Positions 42,510 to 52,629 of a stretch of DNA of 64,000 nucleotides are shown piece after piece. The position numbers and the translations under genes are program-made. Within the stretch, counting starts at the first letter, position 1. The number at the start of each line of letters is the position of its first letter. Origin of the DNA: Micrococcales bacterium UBA7469 (GTDB lineage: Bacteria > Actinomycetota > Actinomycetes > Actinomycetales > Microbacteriaceae); contig DLPB01000029.1 in NCBI GenBank assembly GCA_002479805.1, positions 6,516 through 70,515 of the forward strand. Reading direction: 5' to 3'. The notes beneath the pieces were generated by a model. The model was not told the origin of the DNA. It did no database searches and was given only the letters and a program-made list of their open reading frames with translations.

Positions 42510-43760
42510 CTACTTCCCGCGCTCTTGCTGATCGCTGTATGGCTTTATGACTACCAACCCGGCGATAAAACTTGGAATCAAAACTTCGAGAAATAGCACT
42601 GCCGCGAATGCCAAGGCATTGATTCCAACCTCACTGAATCGGCCCGGGCCAAAACTACCCGAAGACAAAAGCGCGAGCACAAATGCCGCCAGTGCGGCAA
42701 TCAGGGCAGCCATGAATGCAAATGAGGCTGCGGCCGAAAACCGGGTGGCATATTCCCAGCGCATCTGATCGGTGTAGCGCCGAGCCAGCAGGGTGCCAAC
42801 AAATGCCACCGCAATCGGGATTAGCGCAAACAAAATTGCGCGATCAAAACCACCGGTTGGGATCGCAACGAATACCGGTAGTGCTGGCATCGGACCGAGC
42901 TGGGTGCCCAGGGCCGAAACCGAAGAGCCGATGCCGATCGAAAAACCAGGTCCGGCAATCCAGCTCATGCCGTAGATAATCAGGTTCGGCAAAATGGCCA
43001 GCTGCGCGATGGTCAGCATCACGCCACCTAGCACACTGACTCGCATTGCCTCGTAAAGGCCAACCACCTGAATCCAGCCAAAACCAAGCGCCAATGCAAT
43101 CATCGCGCTGGAGACCAGCAACAAAGCCGCTACCACCGCTAGTCCGACGCGTGAGGCGGGCGATAGCACCGATGCCAGTGCCCAGTGCAGCTTGGCAAAG
43201 AGTGCCTTACCTTGGTTTCGAACCCAAATGCGCTCTTTTGCCTCCGGAGGGTTGGCACCCTCGAACAGTTCATACCTTGGGCCTAGCACCGAAGCCAAAA
43301 ACATCACGCCACCGAAGAAAAAAGCTGGGGCAATTAGCGGTGCCCACTCTGCCACCACGACAGCTTCGTTGGCACTGAGCATTGAGACTGCGAGCCCAAT
43401 TCCGCCAAAGGCAACCGAACCACCGACCCAAGCCGGCCAGATTGAGCCTGCAGCCGAAAGTCGGTGACCGATGCGAATGATCAACACCGCCATCAGTGCG
43501 GTCAGGCCAAGCGGCAGGGTTGACATGGTGAACGCAGGAACCTCAAGACCAATAATTTCACCGGCTTGAAATTGCAGTGGAACGCCGCAGGCGAGCAGGA
43601 ATGCGTAACCAGCGACCCGGAATGCGACCATCCAATCAACGGAACCATCGCCCTCTAAAAACCAGGCAAGAGTAAGCGGGGCTATCACTAAGCCAATGGT
43701 GATGGCCGCAATAATCAGCGCCTGCAGCGCTGAGATTGCGAAGCTAAGCCCCCGATTCAC
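42510..43760 (-). CDS. DUF6350/PerM-like polytopic membrane protein
   Basis: A 416-residue integral membrane protein with about ten hydrophobic segments and a short basic C-terminus. There are no catalytic motifs. Its position between sucD and purN matches remembered M. tuberculosis perM, which is linked to cell division under stress; the identification rests on that position plus general form. It starts 2 bases after the sucD stop and ends 5 bases before purN, so it is part of the sucCD-purNH transcript. Confidence 0.8.
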   Translation of the reverse strand: MNRGLSFAISALQALIIAAITIGLVIAPLTLAWFLEGDGSVDWMVAFRVAGYAFLLACGVPLQFQAGEIIGLEVPAFTMSTLPLGLTALMAVLIIRIGHRLSAAGSIWPAWVGGSVAFGGIGLAVSMLSANEAVVVAEWAPLIAPAFFFGGVMFLASVLGPRYELFEGANPPEAKERIWVRNQGKALFAKLHWALASVLSPASRVGLAVVAALLLVSSAMIALALGFGWIQVVGLYEAMRVSVLGGVMLTIAQLAILPNLIIYGMSWIAGPGFSIGIGSSVSALGTQLGPMPALPVFVAIPTGGFDRAILFALIPIAVAFVGTLLARRYTDQMRWEYATRFSAAASFAFMAALIAALAAFVLALLSSGSFGPGRFSEVGINALAFAAVLFLEVLIPSFIAGLVVIKPYSDQQERGK

Positions 43761-43762
43761 CT

Positions 43763-44650
43763 TTAGAGCTTGGCGATGATTTCGCGCATAAGAGCCGCGG
43801 TCTCGGAAGGAGTCTTACCAACCTTCACGCCTACTGCTTCGAATGCTTCCTTCTTGGCCTGTGCGGTTCCGGCGGAACCGGAAACTATTGCGCCAGCGTG
43901 ACCCATGGTCTTGCCCTCAGGAGCGGTGAAGCCTGCAACGTATGCAACCACTGGCTTGGTAACGTGCTTGGAGATGTAGTCGGCTGCCTTCTCCTCAGAG
44001 TCGCCACCGATCTCACCAATCAGCACGATGGCCTTGGTCTCAGGGTCATTCTGGAAAGCTTCCAGCGCATCGATGTGAGTGGTTCCAATAACTGGGTCTC
44101 CACCGATACCGATAGCGGTTGAAAAGCCGATGTCACGCAGCTCGAACATCATCTGGTAGGTCAGGGTTCCAGACTTTGAAACCAAGCCGATTGGGCCCCT
44201 GCCCGAGATGTTCCAAGGAGTAATACCCGCGTTGGACTGCTCTGGCGAGATGATACCTGGGCAGTTAGGGCCGATTAGACGGGTCTTCTTGCCCTTCTCA
44301 ACGTTGTATGCCCAAGCCTCAGCGCTGTCGTGCACTGGAATACCCTCGGTGATTGCAACTGCAAGCTCAATTTCAGCGTCAATTGCCTCGATGATGGCTG
44401 CCTTGGCAAAGGCGGGAGGAACGAAGATAACCGAAACGTTCGCGCCGGTGGCAGCCATGGCTTCCTTCACGGTTCCGAATACTGGAAGTGACTTGCCAGC
44501 AACGTCAACGCTCTCGCCGGCCTTGCGTGGGTTCACGCCACCGACGATGTTCGATCCACCTGCCAGCATGCGGGTGGTGTGCTTCATACCCTCGGCACCG
44601 GTCATGCCCTGGACGATGATTTTTGAGTTTTTGTCTAGGTAAATTGCCAT
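43763..44650 (-). CDS. sucD: succinyl-CoA ligase alpha subunit
   Basis: Binds CoA and carries the phosphohistidine for succinyl-CoA to succinate conversion. The ATG at 44650, 10 bases after the sucC stop, gives a normal 295-residue protein starting MAIYLDKNSKIIVQG; an in-frame extension to 44701 overlaps sucC and is rejected. Motifs are GMTGAEGMKHT (CoA site), GPNCPGIISP, and the phosphohistidine segment MGHAGAIV. Confidence 0.96.
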   Translation of the reverse strand: MAIYLDKNSKIIVQGMTGAEGMKHTTRMLAGGSNIVGGVNPRKAGESVDVAGKSLPVFGTVKEAMAATGANVSVIFVPPAFAKAAIIEAIDAEIELAVAITEGIPVHDSAEAWAYNVEKGKKTRLIGPNCPGIISPEQSNAGITPWNISGRGPIGLVSKSGTLTYQMMFELRDIGFSTAIGIGGDPVIGTTHIDALEAFQNDPETKAIVLIGEIGGDSEEKAADYISKHVTKPVVAYVAGFTAPEGKTMGHAGAIVSGSAGTAQAKKEAFEAVGVKVGKTPSETAALMREIIAKL

Positions 44651-44660
44651 TTCTAAAGCC

Positions 44661-45818
44661 TTACTTGTTAGCCAACTGAGCGGCCTTGTCGGCTCCGCCA
44701 TCCATGGTGTCCGCTAGCGAGACCAGCGGGTGGTTGAACTCGGAGAGAATGCGACGACCCTCTTCAACGTTGTTGCCATCTAGTCGAACCACCAGTGGCT
44801 TGCTAGCGCGGTCACCCAGGGTGTTTAGCGCTCCAACAATTCCGTTTGCGACAGCGTCACAAGCGGTGATACCACCGAAGACGTTCACGAATACGCTGCG
44901 AACCTGTGGGTCGTTCAAGATCACGTCTAGACCTGCGGCCATAACCTCAGCAGAGGCTCCACCACCGATGTCTAGGAAGTTAGCTGGCTTGACGTTGCCG
45001 TGACGCTCGCCGGCATAGGCAACAACGTCCAGGGTGCTCATCACAAGACCTGCACCGTTACCGATGATGCCAACCTCACCGTCAAGCTTGACGTAGTTGA
45101 GGTCCATCTCCTTGGCCTTGGCCTCTAGTGGGTCCAGCTGGTCGCGCTCCATCTCTTCACGCTCGTGACGGAACTCGGCGTTGTCGTCGAAGGAAACCTT
45201 GCCATCTAGGGCAAGAATCTCACCACCGGTGGTTAGCACTAACGGGTTGACCTCTACCAAGGTGGCGTCTTCTTTCTTAAAGACGTCATACAGCTTGACG
45301 AAAACGTCTGAGACGGCATCGATGAGCTCGGCTGGGAACTTGGCTGCGGTCGCAATTTCAACTGCCTTTGCCTTGTCAATGCCGTGCACAGCGGAGACTG
45401 GAATCTTGGCCAGCGCCTCTGGACGCTCAACGGCTAGCTGCTCAATCTCCATACCACCCTCAACGCTGCAGAGCGAGAGGAAGGTGCGGTTGGAGCGGTC
45501 TAGCAAAACTGAGAAGTAGAACTCTTTGTCGATCGAAGCACCCTGGGCAATCATCACGCGCTTTACGACGTGGCCCTTGATGTCTAGACCAAGGATTGCC
45601 TCAGCCTTCTCTTTGGCCTCAGCTGGGGAGTGAGCAACCTTGACACCGCCGGCCTTGCCTCGACCACCAGTTTTTACCTGGGCCTTTACAACTACGGTTC
45701 CACCGATTGCTTGAGCTGCAGCTTCGGCTTCTTCTGGGGTGTCTGCGATGCGACCTGCGAGAACCGGAACACCGTATTTCTCGAATAGATCGCGCGCTTG
45801 ATATTCAAATAAATCCAC
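44661..45818 (-). CDS. sucC: succinyl-CoA ligase beta subunit
   Basis: ATP-grasp subunit of the TCA-cycle ligase, 385 residues. The start MDLFEYQARDLFEKYGVPV, the VKAQVKTGGRGKAGGVK nucleotide loop, and the C-terminal VFVNVFGGITACD segment are characteristic. Order sucC-sucD, then the PerM-like gene. About 70 bases separate it from pcrA upstream, so it may have its own promoter. Confidence 0.96.
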   Translation of the reverse strand: MDLFEYQARDLFEKYGVPVLAGRIADTPEEAEAAAQAIGGTVVVKAQVKTGGRGKAGGVKVAHSPAEAKEKAEAILGLDIKGHVVKRVMIAQGASIDKEFYFSVLLDRSNRTFLSLCSVEGGMEIEQLAVERPEALAKIPVSAVHGIDKAKAVEIATAAKFPAELIDAVSDVFVKLYDVFKKEDATLVEVNPLVLTTGGEILALDGKVSFDDNAEFRHEREEMERDQLDPLEAKAKEMDLNYVKLDGEVGIIGNGAGLVMSTLDVVAYAGERHGNVKPANFLDIGGGASAEVMAAGLDVILNDPQVRSVFVNVFGGITACDAVANGIVGALNTLGDRASKPLVVRLDGNNVEEGRRILSEFNHPLVSLADTMDGGADKAAQLANK

Positions 45819-45887
45819 GGTTATTTCCGTTTCTAGAGTCAGGCGGACAACTAGGTAAGTCTAGTGAATTAGGCCGCGCAAATAGCG

Positions 45888-48155
45888 CTAGAGCTTGCTA
45901 ATTGGTGCCATCTTCACAAGCAGTCGCTTGGTCACACCGGAGTCGAAGCGAACCTCTGCGGTTTGCTTCGGTGGATTGCCTGCGACCGCAATTACTCGGC
46001 CCTTACCAAAGGAGTCGTGCTGAACCGAATCTCCAACCGCCAGTTCTAAGTCCTTGTTGTCTCGGATCGCAGCCGGAGTATTTACCGCACCTTGCCAACT
46101 TGATCTCGCCGGTGAGCTGCTGGCGGCCCTTAGCTCGCGACGCTCTGCACCAACCTGCTCGCAAAGCTCGCTTGGGATATCGCTGAGGAAACTCGAGGGG
46201 ATAAAGGATGCCGTGTTACCAAACAGGGTGCGCTGCAGCGCATGCGAGATGTGTAACTTTTGCTTGGCACGGGTCATTCCGACATACATCAGGCGACGCT
46301 CTTCCTGCAGACCTCCCGGTTCATCAAAGGCTCGCACGTGAGGCAAGGTGCCCTGCTCCAAACCAATCAAGAAGATCACCTGATACTCCAGACCCTTTGC
46401 GGTGTGCAGGGTCATCAAAGAAATGCTGCCGGACTCATCTTCAATCTCGTCCGCTGCCGCAGCAAGGGTGACTTCAGCCAGGTAGTCGGCCAAGGTTCCC
46501 TCTGGGTTATTTGCCTGCCAGTCAAAGAGCTGACCCAAAAGCGCATCTAGGTTTTCGACCCTGGCCTCATCCTGCGGATCACGGGAGGCTTCAAGCGATG
46601 CGCGGTAACCGCTGCGCTCGAGCACCAGCTTGAGCACTTCGGCAGGACCTTCAGTCGCCGATAGCGCATCGAGCTCATTTAGCAAGTCCCCAAAACCCTC
46701 GATGGTTGCGGTGAGCTTGGGACCTAAGCCCAGCTGCCCGGCATACGACATCGCCTGCCTGAAAGATAGTTCGTTTTCTCTTGCGAACTGAGCGAGCTTT
46801 AGCTCAGTCTTCTCGCCAATGCCACGAGCTGGGACATTCAGCACCCTGCGGGCCGCTTCATCGTTTCGAGCATTTGAGATGACGGTTAGATAGGCAAGTG
46901 CATCTTTGATTTCTTTGCGCTCGAAGAACTTCAAGCCTCCGATAACGGCATAAGGGATTAGCTGGCTCTTCAGCTCGGCTTCCAAAGACGGCGTCAGCGC
47001 GTTGGTGCGATACAGAATCGCGACGTCACGGTAGTTGGTGCCCTCGGCATGCAGTCTCTTGATTTGATCGACTACATAGGCTGCTTCATTGCGCTCATCA
47101 AATGCCGTGAAGATCGAAATCAGCTCTCCGCTGCCCTGATCGGTCCAGAGGTTCTTAGCTGGGCGATATGGGTTTTGCGATATCACCGCGTTTGCACCCG
47201 AGAGGATGTTCTGCGTAGATCGGTAGTTTTGCTCCAAAAGAATGGTCTGCGCACCCGGGAAATCGCGCTCAAACTCGGTGATGTTTCTGATATCAGCACC
47301 GCGGAAGGCATAGATCGACTGATCCGAGTCACCCACCACCGTTAGCTGAGCCGGCTGCAGCACCTCACCGGTGCGCTCATCGAAGTTGGCATATTCATCC
47401 GGCAGCGGTCTGGTGAATTCGCGAATCAATGCGTACTGCGCGTGGTTGGTGTCTTGATACTCGTCAACCAACAGGTGGCGGAAGCGCTTTTGATAGCGAG
47501 CCCTAACCTCGGGGTGGGCTCGCAAAAGTCCCACGGTTTCGGAAATTAGATCGTCAAAGTCGAAGGCGTTATTGCGCAGCAGCTCTCGTTCGTATGCCTG
47601 GAAAACCTCCGCAACAATGCGCTCTTTGGGGTTTGAACGATCTGCATTGCGAGCAAAGTCCTCGGCATCTTTGAGTTCATTTTTGGCATTGGAGATGATC
47701 GCTGCTGCCTGCTGCGGTTTGATATCAGCGTCTTCCGCACCGGCTTCTCGAAGCAGTCGCTTCAGCAGTGCCCTGGTGTCGCCGGTGTCATAAACCGTGA
47801 AATTTGAGTCGTGGCCGAGACGATCTGCTTCGCGACGAAGGATCTGCAGGCAAGCGGAGTGGAAGGTCTTAATCCACATGCCTTCACTGGATGCTCCAAT
47901 CAGCTGCTCAACTCGCTCGCGCATTTCGGCAGCCGCTTTATTGGTGAAGGTAATGGCAAGAATTTGCGATGGCCAAAGTTCTTTTTGCGCCAAAAAGTGT
48001 GCGATGCGGTGGGTCAGCACTCGCGTCTTACCACTGCCTGCGCCGGCAACAATCAATAGTGCGCGACCTCGGTATTCCACAGCCTCGCGCTGTTGCGGAT
48101 TCAACCCAGCCAATAGGTCAGCTGGGTCATTTTGGGAGAAGAGGTCTAATTGCAT
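45888..48155 (-). CDS. pcrA: ATP-dependent DNA helicase PcrA/UvrD
   Basis: Superfamily 1A 3'-5' helicase for repair and replication-fork maintenance, 755 residues. Helicase motifs in order: NPQQREAV (Q-motif region), GAGSGKT at 38-44, VDEYQDTN, GDSDQSIYAFRGAD, QNYRST, TLHTAKGLEYQVIF, and YVGMTRA. The C-terminus (VGDSVQHDSFGKGRV onward) matches the Tudor-like domain of PcrA that contacts RNA polymerase. Placement ahead of sucC recalls uvrD1-sucC of mycobacteria. Confidence 0.96.
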   Translation of the reverse strand: MQLDLFSQNDPADLLAGLNPQQREAVEYRGRALLIVAGAGSGKTRVLTHRIAHFLAQKELWPSQILAITFTNKAAAEMRERVEQLIGASSEGMWIKTFHSACLQILRREADRLGHDSNFTVYDTGDTRALLKRLLREAGAEDADIKPQQAAAIISNAKNELKDAEDFARNADRSNPKERIVAEVFQAYERELLRNNAFDFDDLISETVGLLRAHPEVRARYQKRFRHLLVDEYQDTNHAQYALIREFTRPLPDEYANFDERTGEVLQPAQLTVVGDSDQSIYAFRGADIRNITEFERDFPGAQTILLEQNYRSTQNILSGANAVISQNPYRPAKNLWTDQGSGELISIFTAFDERNEAAYVVDQIKRLHAEGTNYRDVAILYRTNALTPSLEAELKSQLIPYAVIGGLKFFERKEIKDALAYLTVISNARNDEAARRVLNVPARGIGEKTELKLAQFARENELSFRQAMSYAGQLGLGPKLTATIEGFGDLLNELDALSATEGPAEVLKLVLERSGYRASLEASRDPQDEARVENLDALLGQLFDWQANNPEGTLADYLAEVTLAAAADEIEDESGSISLMTLHTAKGLEYQVIFLIGLEQGTLPHVRAFDEPGGLQEERRLMYVGMTRAKQKLHISHALQRTLFGNTASFIPSSFLSDIPSELCEQVGAERRELRAASSSPARSSWQGAVNTPAAIRDNKDLELAVGDSVQHDSFGKGRVIAVAGNPPKQTAEVRFDSGVTKRLLVKMAPISKL

Positions 48156-48165
48156 CTGAGGTAGC

Positions 48166-49005
48166 TTAGGACAGCCGAGTGACGGTTTCGATTAGCCGGT
48201 CTGGTTGGTCGGCAAAGATTCCGTCAACCCCACTTTGAACTAGCTTTTCAAACCAACTCTCAACATCTCCCACAGCAGTTTCAATTCTTGCGGTGTAGGC
48301 GAATACGCTCAGGCCCAAAGCCTTCGCTCTCGCGACAAAGTTGTCCTCCCAGAGCATCTCAATAGCAACCGATACCCCATCAAACTCTTTTGCAATTTCC
48401 TGCAGCAGATCATCATCGAGTTTCGCTCTACCGGCCGGCAGGGTTTCGCTCGCGGATAGAAAAACGAAGTCGATATCACCGCCGAAGGCGGTCTTGGCAT
48501 TTCTTAAAATCGAGAATTCAAAACTCTCAACTGTGAGTTTTATGCCGCGGTGTTGCCAGTTAGAAACCTCTAAATCCCTGGCTACGGCCGCAACCAAATC
48601 AAGGCCCTTAGTTTGCAAATACTTGCCGTCTTTGAGCTCCAAAATCAAATGCTTCCCATCGAAAGCTGGGTTTGCCAAGAGTTCTGAGAGCGTTGGAATC
48701 TCGAATACTCCACTGAATTTTGCGGACTCAATTCGTTTTTGGGGATAGCGCTCGGCAACCCGAAGTTGCTTGAGGTCATCGAGCCACAACTGATCAACGA
48801 AGGTTCGAAACTCTGGATGTGAGGAGACGTTGGTGGTTTTGGTGAGGTCGATATCGTGCAGAATCACCGGCACCGAATCTTTGGTGAGCAACACGTCAAA
48901 TTCAATGGCATCACTGCCTAATTCGAAGGCGAGTTCGAAAGAAGGCATGGTGTTTTCGGGCAAATAACCGCAGGCACCGCGGTGACCGAAAACACTTACT
49001 CCCAT
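48166..49005 (-). CDS. glycerophosphodiester phosphodiesterase
   Basis: Metal-dependent hydrolase releasing glycerol-3-phosphate from phosphodiesters. 279 residues; the catalytic start GHRGACGYLPENT with the His-Arg pair and Glu, then IEFDVLLTKDSVPVILHD with the second His, is complete. No signal peptide, so it is cytoplasmic (UgpQ-like). It overlaps the guaA end by 10 bases and ends 10 bases before pcrA. Confidence 0.93.
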   Translation of the reverse strand: MGVSVFGHRGACGYLPENTMPSFELAFELGSDAIEFDVLLTKDSVPVILHDIDLTKTTNVSSHPEFRTFVDQLWLDDLKQLRVAERYPQKRIESAKFSGVFEIPTLSELLANPAFDGKHLILELKDGKYLQTKGLDLVAAVARDLEVSNWQHRGIKLTVESFEFSILRNAKTAFGGDIDFVFLSASETLPAGRAKLDDDLLQEIAKEFDGVSVAIEMLWEDNFVARAKALGLSVFAYTARIETAVGDVESWFEKLVQSGVDGIFADQPDRLIETVTRLS

Positions 49006-50549
49006 TCGATGGTTCCTGGGGGCTTCGAGGTGATATCCAGCACGACGCGGTTGACGTCTGCAACCTCGTTGGTGATGCGGTTGGAAATCTTTGCCAATAG
49101 GTCGTATGGCAACCTCGACCAGTCGGCAGTCATGGCATCTTCTGACGAAACTGGGCGAAGCACGATTGGGTGGCCATAGCTACGGCCATCGCCCTGAACA
49201 CCAACCGAGCGAACATCGGCGAGCAGCACAACCGGGCACTGCCAAATCTCTAGGTCTTTGCCGGCCGCACTGAGCTCCTCACGAACAATCGCATCAGCTT
49301 CCCGCAATAGCTCAAGACGAGCCTTGGTCACCTCGCCAACGATGCGGATGCCTAGCCCAGGTCCGGGGAATGGCTGGCGCTGCACGATTTCGTGAGGCAA
49401 GCCAAGTTCTGCGCCAATAGCGCGAACCTCGTCCTTGAATAGCGCGCGCAGTGGTTCAACAAGTTCGAACTGCAAATCATCGGGCAAGCCGCCAACGTTG
49501 TGGTGAGACTTGATGCCTGCGGTTGCACCGCCACCGGACTCAACAACATCTGGATACAGCGTGCCCTGAACCAAGAATTTAATAGGGCGAGCATCGGCTT
49601 CAGCCTCGGCGATTAGCTTGCGCTCTGCTTCTTCGAAGGTGCGAATGAATTCGCGACCTATGATCTTGCGCTTGGTTTCTGGGTCCGAAACTCCCGCGAG
49701 CGCCGACAGGAACTTCTCCTCGGCATCAACGGTCACCAAGCGAATGCCGGTGGCGGCAACATAGTCGCGCTCCACCTGCTCACGCTCACCCTTGCGGAGC
49801 AAACCGTGATCAACAAACACCGCGGTGAGCTGGTCGCCGACTGCCTTGTGAACCAGCGCAGCTGCCACCGCAGAGTCAACTCCACCGGAAAGCCCACAGA
49901 TTACTCGGGCGTCACCGACCTGTGCGCGAATCTTTTCGACCTGCTCGGCAATCACATTGCCGGAGTTCCAGGTTGGTTCGATACCGGCGCCGTTGTAGAG
50001 GAAGTTGGTCAGCACATTTTGGCCCTGCTCGGAGTGCTTGACCTCGGGGTGCCACTGCACACCAAAGATCTTGCGCTCGCTAGATTCAAATGCCGCAACC
50101 GGAGTGGTTTCAGTGGAAGCTAAAACATCAAAGCCATCCGGTGCGACCATTACCTGGTCACCGTGGCTCATCCAGCAAATTTGCTGAACTGGCTGATTAC
50201 CAAGCAGCACACCCGACTCATTCAGGTTGAGCCCAGTCGCACCGTATTCGCGCTTGCCGGTCTTATCAACTCGACCACCTAGCGCCTGGGCTAGCACCTG
50301 GAAGCCGTAGCAGATACCTAGCACTGGAATGCCAAGCTTGAGAATCTCTGGGTCAAGTTGGGGGGAATTGGCCTCGTAAACGCTCGATGGTCCACCGGAG
50401 AGAATGATGGCAGCCGGGTTCTTAGCGCTCACCTCACTGGCAGTGATGTTGTGGTGCACAATCTCGGAGTAGACATTGGCCTCTCGCACTCTTCTCGCGA
50501 TCAGCTGCGCGTACTGTGCGCCAAAATCTACAACTAGAACCGGCTTCAT
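48996..50549 (-). CDS. guaA: GMP synthase (glutamine-hydrolysing)
   Basis: Amidates XMP to GMP. 517 residues: a class I glutamine amidotransferase domain with Cys80 (GICYGF), His167 and Glu169 (QWHPEV), then the PP-loop ATPase SGGVDS at 221-226, and a C-terminal dimerisation domain ending in the conserved KPPGTIEWE. It overlaps the DUF3817 gene by 4 bases. With guaB and guaB3 at 53.7-56.3 kb, the whole IMP-to-GMP branch is in the window. Confidence 0.97.
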   Translation of the reverse strand: MKPVLVVDFGAQYAQLIARRVREANVYSEIVHHNITASEVSAKNPAAIILSGGPSSVYEANSPQLDPEILKLGIPVLGICYGFQVLAQALGGRVDKTGKREYGATGLNLNESGVLLGNQPVQQICWMSHGDQVMVAPDGFDVLASTETTPVAAFESSERKIFGVQWHPEVKHSEQGQNVLTNFLYNGAGIEPTWNSGNVIAEQVEKIRAQVGDARVICGLSGGVDSAVAAALVHKAVGDQLTAVFVDHGLLRKGEREQVERDYVAATGIRLVTVDAEEKFLSALAGVSDPETKRKIIGREFIRTFEEAERKLIAEAEADARPIKFLVQGTLYPDVVESGGGATAGIKSHHNVGGLPDDLQFELVEPLRALFKDEVRAIGAELGLPHEIVQRQPFPGPGLGIRIVGEVTKARLELLREADAIVREELSAAGKDLEIWQCPVVLLADVRSVGVQGDGRSYGHPIVLRPVSSEDAMTADWSRLPYDLLAKISNRITNEVADVNRVVLDITSKPPGTIEWE

Positions 50550-50983
50550 TTTTGACCTTCGATTTCGCTCAGTTGCTTACGAGCCAACTTGGCGTAGTAA
50601 GACTCGGTGAAGAAACTCAATAGCGGCACAATGCCGCCGGCGGCAATAATCAAGAACCTCAAAAAGGACCAGCGCATCAAGGTCCAGAGCCTAAAGTCCG
50701 CAAACAGGTAAAGCACATACAGCCAGCCATGCACGATCAAGATAGCGACCGTTAGGTTTACACCGACATCCGGCAGCCCCTCACCCTCGACGCCATACTG
50801 CTCGAAGGTGATAAAACCGTTTGGTCCCATAAGCCACAGGTCGTAACCCAAAAATGGCAACCGGCGAATGCCCCAGGTAATCATCAGTAGCAGCAGGAAG
50901 ATTCCGGTGATGTAGCTCGATGCAGTAAAAAGCTTTAGAACCTTTTTTACTTGCTCAACTTGGGAAGCGGCAGGGCCTGTCAT
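50546..50983 (-). CDS. DUF3817 membrane protein
   Basis: A 145-residue protein with three hydrophobic segments (about 18-40, 68-90, 100-122). The HGWLYVLYLFADFRLW stretch is typical of the DUF3817 family, which is found beside guaA in many actinobacteria. Function is unknown. It overlaps guaA by 4 bases and lies about 15 bases downstream of ptsI. Confidence 0.85.
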   Translation of the reverse strand: MTGPAASQVEQVKKVLKLFTASSYITGIFLLLLMITWGIRRLPFLGYDLWLMGPNGFITFEQYGVEGEGLPDVGVNLTVAILIVHGWLYVLYLFADFRLWTLMRWSFLRFLIIAAGGIVPLLSFFTESYYAKLARKQLSEIEGQK

Positions 50984-50997
50984 GAAAGAAGTTTACT

Positions 50998-52629
50998 TTA
51001 GGCAAGCTTGGCAAGCGCATCGAGAACTGCAGCCTTGCAACCATCGGCAGTGGTTGCCGTAACTGCGATGGCGGCGACTTCTTTGGCCTGCTCCAAGCTC
51101 ACCGCAGACAGTGCCGAGCGAACCGCACCGACCTGACTCCGAGATGCCGAAACCGACTTAAAGCCCAAGCCGGCAAGAACAACCGCAAAGGCTGGGTCGG
51201 AAGCCGATTCACCACAAACCCCAGAGGAGATTCCGGCGGCCTCAGATTCGCTAGCAATAACCTGCAGCATCCGCACCAGTGCGGGTTGCCAAGGATTTAG
51301 CAGTGCTCCCAATCCGGCGTTCATGCGGTCGGCGGCAAATAAATACTGCGAGAGGTCATTGGTGCCAACCGAGATGAAATCGATCTTGCCGCCTAGGTCC
51401 CGAAGCGCCATGGCAATCGCTGGAGTTTCCACCATGATGCCGACCTTGTATTCACCGCAGCTTCTTGCCATCTCGGCGAACTCGATTGCTTCGGCTGCGG
51501 TTGCAATCATTGGTGCCATGACCCAAACCTCGCGGCCAGATTCCTTGCGAGCCACCTCCAAAGAGGTCAGTTGGTCGATTAGGAACTGACGGTGATCCTG
51601 AATCAAACGGAAGCCACGAATACCCAGCGCCGGGTTCTCCTCGTGCGGCATGTCCAAAAATGGCACCGGCTTATCGCTACCGGCATCGATGGTGCGAACC
51701 ACAATCGGCCCCTCGGGAGCTGCCTTGAGAATCTCGGCATAAGACTTTGCCTGCTTTTGTGCCGATGGCATGGTCGACTCAGATAGATACAAAAGCTCAG
51801 TGCGGAACAGCCCAACACCGTTTGCCGCGGTAGTGGCTGCCTGGATCGAATCTTCCAGCGAACCGATGTTGGCGCGCACCGGAATGATTGGGTCGAGGCT
51901 CTTTGCCACAAAACTGATTGCCTTGGTGGCCATCGAATCATCGCCACCAACAACTACACGGTCACCGACCGGGTCCACCAAAACCGAAACTCCATCAACC
52001 AACTCGGCTGCCTGGGTGCAGGAAACTACAGCTGGGATTGACTTTGAACGGCAGATGATTGCGGTGTGAGAGGTGGGACCACCTTTTATAGTGACCACGC
52101 CCACCACCGCATCGGTGAACTGTGCGGTGTCGGCTGGGGAGAAGTCATCGCCAACAATTACATACGCACCCGAGGTTGGCAGATCCAAGCCCATGTGCAC
52201 GCCTGCGATATGGGCAGCCACTCGCTTTGCCAAATCTTTCAGGTCAACCAGGCGTTCTTCAAAAGCGGCGTCACCGGCAAAAATTTCCTCGAGCGAATCT
52301 ACCGCGACGATAAAAGCGGTGGCGGCATTCCAGCCGGATTCGATCTCGGTGACAGCGGTTTCAAATAGGTCCTCGTCTTCGAGCAGCATCTTTAGCGCTT
52401 CAAAGATTTCAGCACTGGTTTCGCCAGCCTTGATGGCCAGTTCATCTAGGTAGCTGGCGACGTGAGTGATGGCTCCGCGGAGGGTCTCTTTTTCAGCATC
52501 TGTATCGCCGCCGTGCTTCGCAGGCCCCGGGATCGCAGCCTGCGGCTTGACTCGAAAAACTTCGCCGCGAACCGCGTTTAGGCCTACACCCAGGCCAGTC
52601 AGGATGGAGCCGGTCGCTACTGTCACCAC
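50998..52629 (-). CDS. ptsI: phosphoenolpyruvate-protein phosphotransferase (PTS Enzyme I)
   Basis: Transfers phosphate from PEP to HPr, the first PTS step. 543 residues. The phosphohistidine is His188 in GGPTSHTAI; the PEP-binding barrel carries GTNDLSQY and the active Cys segment GVCGESASDP. The GTG start shares one base with the HPr stop (TAGTG). It presumably energises the IIA/IIB pair at 2 kb and any IIC encoded elsewhere. Confidence 0.95.
   Translation of the reverse strand: MVTVATGSILTGLGVGLNAVRGEVFRVKPQAAIPGPAKHGGDTDAEKETLRGAITHVASYLDELAIKAGETSAEIFEALKMLLEDEDLFETAVTEIESGWNAATAFIVAVDSLEEIFAGDAAFEERLVDLKDLAKRVAAHIAGVHMGLDLPTSGAYVIVGDDFSPADTAQFTDAVVGVVTIKGGPTSHTAIICRSKSIPAVVSCTQAAELVDGVSVLVDPVGDRVVVGGDDSMATKAISFVAKSLDPIIPVRANIGSLEDSIQAATTAANGVGLFRTELLYLSESTMPSAQKQAKSYAEILKAAPEGPIVVRTIDAGSDKPVPFLDMPHEENPALGIRGFRLIQDHRQFLIDQLTSLEVARKESGREVWVMAPMIATAAEAIEFAEMARSCGEYKVGIMVETPAIAMALRDLGGKIDFISVGTNDLSQYLFAADRMNAGLGALLNPWQPALVRMLQVIASESEAAGISSGVCGESASDPAFAVVLAGLGFKSVSASRSQVGAVRSALSAVSLEQAKEVAAIAVTATTADGCKAAVLDALAKLA

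Noticed and set aside
44651..44701. Extended sucD N-terminus
   Set aside because: Overlaps the end of sucC; the family start MAIYLDKNSKI is at 44650.
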